Assembly: GCF_900105245.1 (NCBI RefSeq)
Contig: NZ_FNSZ01000001.1
Location: 7,438,001-7,502,000 of the forward strand
Source: Streptomyces sp. 1222.5
GTDB lineage: Bacteria > Actinomycetota > Actinomycetes > Streptomycetales > Streptomycetaceae
Direction: 5' to 3'
Length of the DNA: 64,000 nt
The position numbers and the translations under genes were made by a program. The notes below the pieces were generated by a model, which was not told the origin of the DNA, searched no databases, and saw only the letters and a program-made list of their open reading frames with translations. This document shows positions 57,571 through 64,000 of this stretch, in pieces; the stretch's first letter is position 1; each line of letters opens with the position of its first letter.

Positions 57571-57861
57571 ATGCAGACCCTGGCCGACTGGGACGGCGGA
57601 CCCGGCCCCTGGATCCTGTTCTTCCCGCTGATCTGGGCGGCCGTCGTGCTCGGCGCCGTCAGCTTCCTGCGCCGCACCGGCCTGCGCGGCCGCGGCGGAC
57701 CCTGGCGCACGCCGGACGGCGGACGCCCGGCGGGCGACTCGCCGCTCGCCGTCCTGGGCCGCCGCTTCGCCGCCGGAGAGATCGACGAGGAGGAGTACTG
57801 GCGCCGCCTCTCCGTCCTGGAGGAGCACTTCGGCCGCATCGGCAAGGGCGGTGCGGCATGA
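57571..57861 (+). CDS. SHOCT-domain small membrane protein
   Basis: 96 residues. One membrane helix (WILFFPLIWAAVVLGAVSFL, about 14-33), a disordered Gly/Pro linker and a C-terminal SHOCT motif SPLAVLGRRFAAGEIDEEEYWRRLSVLEEHF. AGGGAG ribosome site. The stop overlaps the ABC ATPase start (ATGA). Such proteins commonly head SHOCT-ABC-FtsX operons next to two-component systems in Streptomyces; the role is probably regulatory or in assembly. Confidence 0.88.
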   Translation: MQTLADWDGGPGPWILFFPLIWAAVVLGAVSFLRRTGLRGRGGPWRTPDGGRPAGDSPLAVLGRRFAAGEIDEEEYWRRLSVLEEHFGRIGKGGAA

Positions 57862-58607
57862 CCACCACGACCGCACCGCGCGCCGCGGCCCGCGTGACCG
57901 ACGCCGTGAAGGTGTACGGCGCCGGTGGCACCGCCGTACACGCCCTGGACGGCGTGGACGTGGCTTTCCCCGCAGGACGCTTCACGGCGATCATGGGCCC
58001 CTCGGGCTCCGGCAAGTCCACGCTCATGCACTGCGCGGCCGGCCTCGACACGCTCACCTCCGGGACCGCCCACATCGGCGACACCGAGCTCGGCGCGCTC
58101 GACGACCGCCGCCTGACCCTGCTGCGCCGCGACCGCATCGGCTTCGTCTTCCAGGCGTTCAACCTGGTGCCCACGCTGACCGTCGCGGAGAACATCACGC
58201 TGCCGCTGGACCTGGCCGGCCGGACCGGCGACCACGAGTGGATCGACGCGCTCGTCGACGTCGTCGGACTGCGCGACCGGCTGCACCACCGCCCCGCCGA
58301 GCTCTCCGGCGGTCAGCAGCAACGCGTCGCCGTGGCACGGGCGTTCGCCGGCCGGCCGGACGTCGTCTTCGCCGACGAGCCGACCGGCAACCTCGACTCC
58401 CGTTCCGGCGCGGAGGTGCTCGGCCTCCTCGGCCGGGCCGTACGGCACATGGACCGCACGGTCGTCATGGTCACCCACGACCCGGTGGCCGCCGCCCACG
58501 CCGACGAGGTGCTCTTCCTCGCCGACGGACGGCTCGTCGACCGGATGGAGTCCCCGACCGCGGACAGGGTCCTGGACCGCATGAAGGCCTTCGAGGTGCG
58601 GACATGA
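57858..58607 (+). CDS. ABC transporter ATP-binding protein (MacB/LolD type)
   Basis: 249 residues. Walker A GPSGSGKS (47-54), Q-loop FVFQAFNLVPTLTVAENITLPL (the LolD/MacB-type NLxPxLTVxEN pattern), signature LSGGQ (149-153) and Walker B VVFADEPTGNLD with Glu174. It pairs with the FtsX-type permease that follows with a 4-bp overlap. MacB-like systems usually act by mechanotransmission on envelope substrates or drugs, not classical import. Confidence 0.96.
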   Translation: MTTTTAPRAAARVTDAVKVYGAGGTAVHALDGVDVAFPAGRFTAIMGPSGSGKSTLMHCAAGLDTLTSGTAHIGDTELGALDDRRLTLLRRDRIGFVFQAFNLVPTLTVAENITLPLDLAGRTGDHEWIDALVDVVGLRDRLHHRPAELSGGQQQRVAVARAFAGRPDVVFADEPTGNLDSRSGAEVLGLLGRAVRHMDRTVVMVTHDPVAAAHADEVLFLADGRLVDRMESPTADRVLDRMKAFEVRT

Positions 58608-61165
58608 GCACGACGCTGCGGCTCGCCCTCACCTCCCTGCGCGCGCACCGGCGTCGCTTCGCGGGCACGTTCCTCGCCGTGTTCCTCGGTGTCGCCTTCC
58701 TGACCGGCACCCTCGTCATGGGCGACACACTGCGCGCGAGCTTCGGCAGCATGTTCGGCGAGGCCACCAGCGGCACCGACGCCGTGGTGCGCGGCGCCGA
58801 CGCCATCACCACGCCCGGCGAGGCCCAGGGGGTCCGGCGGCCGGTTCCCGCCTCCCTGGCCGAGACGATCGAGCGCGTCCCCGGTGTGGCGGCCGCCGCC
58901 CCGGACATCCAGGGCGCGGGCCAACTCGTCGGCTCCGACGGGAAACCCGTCGGCGGTCAGGGCCCGCCCACCCTCGCCGGCAACTGGATCACCGACGCCG
59001 GACTGAACCCGTACCGGATCGCCGAGGGCCGTGCCCCGGCGAGGTCCGGTGAGGTCGTGGTGAACCGGGGCGCCGCGAAGAAGGGCGGCCTGAAGGTCGG
59101 TGACACCACCACCCTGCGCACCCCGGACCCGGTGCGGGTGACCATCGTCGGCCTCGCCACCTTCGGCGGGCAGGACGGCATGGCACAGGTGACCTTCACC
59201 GGCATGACCACCGCCGACGCCGGGAAATACCTCACAGCGCGCCCCGGACAGGCGGCGAGCATCGCGGTGCGGGCCGGGCCCGGAGTCGGCCAGCGGCAAC
59301 TGGTCGACCGGCTGACTCCCGTCCTGCCCGCGGGTGTCGAGGCCATCACGGGTCAGCAGTCGGCCCGGGAGAACACCGACATGATCTCCAGCCAGTTCCT
59401 GACCGTCTTCACGACCTTCCTGCTGGTCTTCTCCGGCGTCGCCCTGCTCGTCGCCACCTTCTCCATCCACAACACGTTCGCGATCGTGGTCGCCCAACGC
59501 ACCCGAGAGAACGCCCTGTTGCGCGCACTCGGCGCCGCGCGCCGCCAGGTCACCACCTCGGCCCTCGCCGAGGCCGCCGTGGTCGCGTTCGCCGCGTCCC
59601 TCACCGGTCTCGCCGGCGGCGTCGGCATCGCCGCCGGTCTGCAGGCCCTGTTTCCCGCGATCGGATTCCCCTTCCCCGACGGCGACCTGGTCGTCAAGAC
59701 GCTCTCGATGACCCTGCCGCTCGCCGTGGGCGTGCTGGTCTGCCTGGGCTCCGCGCTGCTGCCGGCCAGGCGCGCCGGACGGACGGCTCCACTCGCGGCC
59801 CTGCGCGAGACGGCCGTCGACGGCTCCGGCGCCTCCCGCGCCCGCGCGATCGCCGGCGCCGCCCTCGGGGCGGCGGCCCTCGCCGCGACCCTCACCGGCG
59901 TCCTCGTCACCCCCTCGGTGTGGCTGGCGGGAACCGGCGCCCTGCTCGCCCTGGCGGCCTTCGTGGTCCTCGGCCCGGTCGCCGCCGGCACCGCGGTACG
60001 CCTGCTCGGAGGCCCCCTGGACCGGCTGCGCGGCGTCACCGGCGGCCTCGCCCGGCGCAACGCCCTGCGCAGCCCCGGGCGGACGGCCGCCACCGCGAGC
60101 GCGCTCATGATCGGCGTGGCCGTCGTGTCGCTGTTCACCGTGTTCGGGGCCTCGCTGAAGGCCACCATGGACCAGACGGTGTCGCGGTCCTTCGCGGGCG
60201 ACGTGGCCGTCAGCACTCCGTCCTTCGGGGCGGGCGGCAGCGGACTCAGCCCCCGGCTCGCCCCGGCCCTGCAACGGCTGCTGGAGGTCGACACCGCGGT
60301 CGGCCTCGGCCGTGGGGTCGCCGAAGTCAACGGCAGGGGACGTGCGTTGACGGCCACCGACCCGGTGGCACTCGGCCGCACCTTCGACCTCGGTGGGGTC
60401 ACCGGTTCACTGCGCGACCTCGGCCGCGACGGGCTCGCGCTGACCCGGAAGGAGGCCGACCGGCAGCACCTGCGCACCGGTGACACCGCCCGGCTCACCT
60501 TCACCGACGGCACGAGCGAGACCTTCACCGTCCGCGCCGTCTACGGCCGTTCCGAACTCGCGGGCGACTACGTCGTCACCCGGTCCGCCTGGGCCCCGCA
60601 CCGCATGCAGGACTCGGACAACCTGATCGCCGTCACCTTCGAGGACGGCGTGGGCGCGGACGCGGGCAAGGCGGCCGTACGCAAGGTCGCGGCACAGTAC
60701 GGCAACCCCGAGGTCCAGACCCGGGACGAGTACGCGCGGTCCTCGGCGGGCGGGATCGACATGATGCTGACCCTCGTCTACGCGCTGCTCGCCCTGGCGG
60801 TCGTCATCGCCCTGCTCGGCATCGCCAACACGCTGACCCTCGCGCTGCACGAACGCACCCGGGAACTGGGGCTCCTGCGGGCGGTCGGGCAGACCCGCGC
60901 CCAGTTGCGGGCCATGGTGCGCTGGGAGTCGGTCCTGGTCGCCGCCTTCGGCACGGTGGGCGGGCTCGGCCTCGGCGCCTTCCTCGGCTGGGTGCTGGTG
61001 AAGGCCTCCGACAGTGCCGGTGACTCCGCGTTCGTCTTCGCCCTCCCGCCGGTACGGCTCGCGGTGATCCTGCTCGTGGGCCTCACCGCGGGGGCCCTCG
61101 CCGCCCTCCGCCCGGCCCGGCGAGCGGGTCGCCTGGACATCCTGCGGGCGATCGGGACGGAGTGA
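58604..61165 (+). CDS. FtsX-family ABC transporter permease
   Basis: 853 residues. Two FtsX units: helix TM1 near residues 15-40, an extracytoplasmic domain (about 50-250), a three-helix block (about 255-400) with TIVVAQRTRENALLRALGAARRQ (the FtsX coupling motif as RTRENALLRALGA), a linker, another extracytoplasmic domain and a final block with LHERTRELGLLRAVGQTRAQLRAMVRWESVLVAAFGTVGGLGLGA. This duplicated layout without an ATPase is the usual partner of the upstream ATP-binding protein. Likely role: envelope-stress or peptide-antibiotic response. The cassette may be controlled by the two-component system at 42.6-44.5 kb. Confidence 0.94.
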   Translation: MSTTLRLALTSLRAHRRRFAGTFLAVFLGVAFLTGTLVMGDTLRASFGSMFGEATSGTDAVVRGADAITTPGEAQGVRRPVPASLAETIERVPGVAAAAPDIQGAGQLVGSDGKPVGGQGPPTLAGNWITDAGLNPYRIAEGRAPARSGEVVVNRGAAKKGGLKVGDTTTLRTPDPVRVTIVGLATFGGQDGMAQVTFTGMTTADAGKYLTARPGQAASIAVRAGPGVGQRQLVDRLTPVLPAGVEAITGQQSARENTDMISSQFLTVFTTFLLVFSGVALLVATFSIHNTFAIVVAQRTRENALLRALGAARRQVTTSALAEAAVVAFAASLTGLAGGVGIAAGLQALFPAIGFPFPDGDLVVKTLSMTLPLAVGVLVCLGSALLPARRAGRTAPLAALRETAVDGSGASRARAIAGAALGAAALAATLTGVLVTPSVWLAGTGALLALAAFVVLGPVAAGTAVRLLGGPLDRLRGVTGGLARRNALRSPGRTAATASALMIGVAVVSLFTVFGASLKATMDQTVSRSFAGDVAVSTPSFGAGGSGLSPRLAPALQRLLEVDTAVGLGRGVAEVNGRGRALTATDPVALGRTFDLGGVTGSLRDLGRDGLALTRKEADRQHLRTGDTARLTFTDGTSETFTVRAVYGRSELAGDYVVTRSAWAPHRMQDSDNLIAVTFEDGVGADAGKAAVRKVAAQYGNPEVQTRDEYARSSAGGIDMMLTLVYALLALAVVIALLGIANTLTLALHERTRELGLLRAVGQTRAQLRAMVRWESVLVAAFGTVGGLGLGAFLGWVLVKASDSAGDSAFVFALPPVRLAVILLVGLTAGALAALRPARRAGRLDILRAIGTE

Positions 61166-61454
61166 GCACGGCCGGGACGCGGGGTGGACCCGGGGCCGCC
61201 CCGCCGCCCGGTCCCGGAAATGGTCACCGCCCGGTCGGGCGACTGCGGCCGACCGGGCGGAGGTCTGGCGCCCCACGAACGCGGGGCCGGGGTGGGGGAG
61301 CGGCTCCCGGCGGCGGCCCGCCTCCGGGGGAGCGGGCGGCTGTGACGTCCGGAGCCGCCGCGGCGGCCGTCGCGTCCGCCGGACCGGCGTCGGTCGATCC
61401 GATGCGGCACGGGGCAACAGTCTCAGGGCACCCGGTGCGCACCGCAGGCCGCTG

Positions 61455-62282
61455 TCACGGCTGCCCGGCCGTCACCCGAGTCGTGGTTCCGGAGTTCCCC
61501 GCACCGTCGTGCGAAGCGGACCTGGCGCCCGGAGCACCGGCGCCCACCGGAGCACGGACCGGAGTCCCGGCACCGGCCGGAGCCCCCGCGTCCACCGAGG
61601 CCCGGGCGCCCACCGGGGCGCCCGCACCGACCGGAGTCGAGGCACCCCGCTGAGCACTCGCGCCGACCGGAGCCGCCGCGCCCACCGGAACCCCAGCCCC
61701 CACCGGAGTCCGCGTCGCCCCGCCGAGGGGCACAGTCGTACCGATGACGACCGGAGGGCCGGTCCGTACGGGCTCGGTCGCCGGAGCCGGCCGCGTTTCC
61801 GGCCGGGCCGCCGCGGGCTGCCGCTCCGTCGCACGGTGCGGCGCGCGTTCCGCGTGGGTGCGCACCGCGGCCGGAGCGGGCAGCGTGAACCACACGATCT
61901 TGCCGTCGTCGCCGTCCGGCCGCGCTCCCCAGCTCGCGCTCACCGCGGCGACCATCGCCAGGCCCCGCCCGCAGGTGGCCAACGGGGTCGCGTCCGGCGC
62001 GTCCTCGGCGTCGGCCAGCACGGGAAGGCGCGGATCGTGGTCGCGCACCGAGACCGTGAGCCGGTCCGGCAGCAGCTCCAGCTCGACGGTGCACGACTTG
62101 TCGGGCCTGGCGTGCCGGTGGACATTGCTCAACAGCTCGGTCACACCGAGCGCGGCCCGGTCTATCAACGGGTCCATATGCCAGTAGCGCAACTGCGCAG
62201 ATACGATTCTGCGGACCTGGCCGATCCGCGACGGCAGGGCTTGGAGCTCCACCGTGCAGTGCCTGCTTGGGTGACTGATCAC
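61455..62282 (-). CDS. HATPase_c-type ATP-binding regulator with Ala/Pro/Gly repeat tail
   Basis: 275 residues; GTG start. The N-terminal ~130 residues are an anti-sigma-factor-like HATPase domain: ALPSRIGQVRRIVSAQLRYW, ALGVTELLSNVHRHARPDK (N-box), VSVRDHDPRLP (G1 box) and CGRGLAMVAAVSASWG (G2). The C-terminal ~130 residues are low-complexity with imperfect repeats of GA-x-APVGA type (about residues 190-255). Such kinases-turned-regulators bind sigma factors or anti-sigma factor antagonists; the partner is not encoded here. The next gene upstream is a small BldB/DUF397-like protein. Confidence 0.9.
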   Translation of the reverse strand: MISHPSRHCTVELQALPSRIGQVRRIVSAQLRYWHMDPLIDRAALGVTELLSNVHRHARPDKSCTVELELLPDRLTVSVRDHDPRLPVLADAEDAPDATPLATCGRGLAMVAAVSASWGARPDGDDGKIVWFTLPAPAAVRTHAERAPHRATERQPAAARPETRPAPATEPVRTGPPVVIGTTVPLGGATRTPVGAGVPVGAAAPVGASAQRGASTPVGAGAPVGARASVDAGAPAGAGTPVRAPVGAGAPGARSASHDGAGNSGTTTRVTAGQP

Positions 62283-62525
62283 GGCTGCGACTCCCCGATG
62301 TGAGGTCCGGAAGGAACCGAAATCCGGAGGACCGGAAGAACACGGAGAACAACGGATCCAGCAGGGTGCTTGCGTCCAAACGTCCGCCTGCTGTCGTGGC
62401 CGGCGGGCTGGTTCGCAGCGTTATCGCCGGTAAACCCAGAGTGACGTGGGACCAGCGTGACGCAGCGGAGGAACTCCCGCAACTCGCCGCGACCGACCGC
62501 TGCTCCGCGTACCCGCCCCGGCCTT

Positions 62526-62849
62526 TCAGCCGCCGCGGCCGGCCGCCCGGCGCACCGCCTCGATGAACCGCCACGCGGCCGGCGGACCCGCCTGGCCCGG
62601 CGCCGGATCGTGCTCGCCCAGCGTCAGCAGGTACCGGTTGCCGTTGAGGTCGGCCAGTGCCCGGTCGTCCGGCGCGAACCACGGCTTGGACGCACGCACC
62701 GCCTGCACGGGCGCGCTGTCTATCTCGCTGCCGTAGCTGGTGAGCAGCTCCAGCCTGCCGTCGTTGATCCGGACCTGTCCGGCCCGGGTGAGCGAACGCA
62801 GCCGTTTGCCGATCCGCACGCCCGTGGCCGTGAATTCCGGCTCCGCCAT
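62526..62849 (-). CDS. Small conserved actinobacterial protein, BldB/DUF397-like
   Basis: 107 residues from ATG complement 62847-62849; CGAAGG ribosome site. Blocks: GVRIGKRLRSLTRAGQVRINDGRLELLTSYGSEIDSAPVQAVRASKPWFAPDDRALADLNGNRYLLTLGEHD and a final AAWRFIEAVRRAAG. The V-x-VR-x-SK-P ... L ... W-x-F-x-x-VR spacing resembles the DUF397/BldB/AbaA group of small regulatory proteins of Streptomyces development. Its neighbour is an ATP-binding regulator, an association seen in WhiJ-type loci. The relationship is inferred from pattern only; no HTH gene completes such a locus here. Confidence 0.8.
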   Translation of the reverse strand: MAEPEFTATGVRIGKRLRSLTRAGQVRINDGRLELLTSYGSEIDSAPVQAVRASKPWFAPDDRALADLNGNRYLLTLGEHDPAPGQAGPPAAWRFIEAVRRAAGRGG

Positions 62850-63026
62850 CCTTCGCCGCCCCCTTGCGCGTGTCTTGGTGGTTCCGTGCGCGCCCCTGTT
62901 CGGGGCGATCGTCCCGACGCGTGCAGTCTGCCCCGATGCGGCGTGGAGCACCAGTACGCACGGGGCCCGTGCGACGACCCGCCGGAGCACTCGCGCCAAT
63001 GCGCCCCCGTAATCCTCGTACGTCTG

Positions 63027-63142
63027 TGCCTCAGGGCGTCTTTGAGTGGCTCAAAGATGCGTTTATGCAGGTGGGAAGCGGTATGAAAGATGCCTATGCT
63101 CGAAGGGTCGGGCGCGTGAAGCGCCGTCGGCGCCCAGCGTAA
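63027..63142 (+). promoter_or_regulatory. Regulatory leader of the cysteine-synthase gene with inverted and direct repeats
   Basis: TCTTTGAG-tgg-CTCAAAGA (63039-63057) is a perfect 8-bp inverted repeat. AAAGATGC occurs at 63053-63060 and again at 63086-63093, 33 bp apart. A small frame (ATG 63083, TAA 63140-63142, 19 codons, MKDAYARR then a basic tail) with GGGAAG upstream ends directly at the AAGGAG ribosome site of the following gene. It may be a leader peptide, but this is uncertain. Confidence 0.45.
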
Positions 63143-63153
63143 GGAGCACCGTC

Positions 63154-64000
63154 GTGAGCACCATCCCCCAGGCCCGGACCGGCGCCACCCTCGACGTCGA
63201 CTGCAGTGACGCCGCCTACCGTGTGTGGCTGAAAGAAGCCGTCCGCAAGGTACAGGCGGACGCCAACCGGTCGGCGGACACGCACCTGCTGCGCTTTCCG
63301 CTGCCGGAGCGGTGGGGCATCGACCTGTACCTCAAGGACGAGTCGACCCACCCCACCGGCAGTCTCAAGCACCGGCTCGCCCGCTCCCTGTTCCTCTACG
63401 GCCTGTGCAATGGCTGGATCCGTCCGGACCGGCCGGTGATCGAGGCGTCCAGCGGCTCCACGGCCGTCTCCGAGGCCTACTTCGCGAAGTTGATCGGCGT
63501 GCCCTTCATCGCCGTCATGCCGCGCACGACGAGCGCCGAGAAGTGCCGTCTCATCGAGTTCCACGGCGGTCGATGTCACTTCGTCGACGACTCACGGAAG
63601 ATGTACGAGGAGTCCGCCCGTCTCGCGGTGGAGACCGGCGGCCACTACATGGACCAGTTCACCTACGCCGAGCGGGCCACCGACTGGCGCGGCAACAACA
63701 ACATCGCCGAATCGATCTTCCGGCAGCTGGAGTTGGAGCGGTTCCCGGAGCCGGCGTGGATCGTCGCCACCGCGGGCACCGGCGGCACGTCCGCGACCCT
63801 CGCGCGCTATGTGCACTACATGCAGCACGACACCCGCGTCTGCGTCGCCGACCCGGAGAACTCCTGCTTCTTCGAGGGCTGGACCACCGGCGATCCGGAC
63901 GTCACGTGCGACTGCGGCTCCCGGATCGAGGGCATCGGCAGACCGCGCATGGAGCCGAGCTTCGTGCCCGGCGCGATCGACCGGATGATGAAGGTCCCCG
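63154..64000 (+). CDS. Cysteine synthase-family PLP enzyme (3' end outside the window)
   Basis: First 282 residues; GTG start 7 nt after AAGGAG. Fold-type II PLP pattern: LYLKDESTHPTGSLKHRLARSLFLYGLCNGW, with the Schiff-base Lys in TGSLKHR, and EASSGSTAVSEAYFAKLIGVPFIAVMPRTTSAEKCRLIEFHGGRCHFVDD (the SGSTAVS substrate loop). Further segments are FTYAERATDWRGNNNIAESIF and IVATAGTGGTSATLARYV (phosphate-binding GTGGT). It belongs to the CysK/CBS-like group; the real product could be cysteine or another beta-substituted alanine. The end of the gene is outside the window. Confidence 0.93.
   Translation, partial: MSTIPQARTGATLDVDCSDAAYRVWLKEAVRKVQADANRSADTHLLRFPLPERWGIDLYLKDESTHPTGSLKHRLARSLFLYGLCNGWIRPDRPVIEASSGSTAVSEAYFAKLIGVPFIAVMPRTTSAEKCRLIEFHGGRCHFVDDSRKMYEESARLAVETGGHYMDQFTYAERATDWRGNNNIAESIFRQLELERFPEPAWIVATAGTGGTSATLARYVHYMQHDTRVCVADPENSCFFEGWTTGDPDVTCDCGSRIEGIGRPRMEPSFVPGAIDRMMKVP

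Noticed and set aside
1..64000. Biosynthetic gene cluster, phage defence system, CRISPR array or insertion sequence
   Set aside because: No PKS, NRPS, terpene synthase, Cas, restriction, integrase or transposase signatures were seen anywhere in the window.

Overview
The window is high-GC chromosomal DNA from a Streptomyces-type actinomycete. Evidence for this is the strong third-position G/C bias, the frequent GTG (and one TTG) starts, the ATGA/GTGA stop-start overlaps, and families typical of the genus: DUF2630, DUF5134, DUF6421, DUF5519, DUF1272, mycothiol-dependent maleylpyruvate-isomerase-like proteins, F420-type (deazaflavin) oxidoreductases and SHOCT/ABC/FtsX cassettes. I found no rRNA, tRNA, CRISPR array, insertion sequence or prophage. 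The text reads as ordinary chromosome rather than an island. Both ends cut a gene: an AidB-like acyl-CoA dehydrogenase on the left and a cysteine-synthase-family enzyme on the right.

Region by region. 1-7 kb: AidB-like dehydrogenase / PaaX regulator pair, then a very large CtpI-type P-type ATPase with a small partner protein. 6.4-17 kb: an old yellow enzyme with a divergent ArsR regulator, an FprA-like ferredoxin/NADP reductase, a TetR regulator, DUF2630, a HAD hydrolase, a PAP2 phosphatase, an M56 peptidase with DUF5134, and a FUSC-MarR pair. 16-24 kb: two VOC proteins, a GNAT, a GDPD, then a tightly coupled DUF6421 - SDR - threonine-aldolase block followed by a transglutaminase-like gene on a leaderless promoter, and an acyltransferase. 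24-30 kb: DUF4395/thioredoxin-like pair, a flavin reductase behind a very short cysteine-containing leader peptide, the electron transfer flavoprotein genes etfB-etfA closed by a strong terminator, and a DUF6986 aldolase-like gene with a clear promoter/operator. 30-35 kb: LacI regulator, ROK sugar kinase and secreted GH27 alpha-galactosidase. 36-42 kb: a P-loop-kinase/NUDIX fusion, MBL hydrolase, M20 dipeptidase, geranylgeranyl-reductase-like flavoprotein, and an F420-type oxidoreductase with a divergent TetR. 42-50 kb: a NarL-type two-component system, two MFS exporters with adjacent regulation, and DUF5519. 50-57 kb: an aga/gat-like sugar catabolic cluster (DeoR regulator, SIS isomerase, class II aldolase, AraC), an RlmG-like methyltransferase, AlkB, a ROK regulator and a frameshifted DUF1272 gene. 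57-64 kb: SHOCT/ABC ATPase/FtsX permease operon, a HATPase-like regulator, a small BldB/DUF397-like protein and the partial cysteine synthase.

The recurring architecture is a local regulator next to one or two effectors, with visible palindromes between them: ArsR/OYE, MarR/FUSC, TetR/F420 oxidoreductase, LacI/ROK, DeoR/aga, MarR/MFS. The observations I consider most worth following are: the unlisted leader peptide before the flavin reductase; a near-identical TACTCCCCGGG palindrome before both the two-component system and the ABC cassette 15 kb away; GATC repeats phased at about 11 bp before the DeoR gene; decayed iterations of gene 3' ends at two loci; a HDxxH...E gluzincin-like motif in DUF6421; and the degenerate second P-type ATPase half in the CtpI-like pump.
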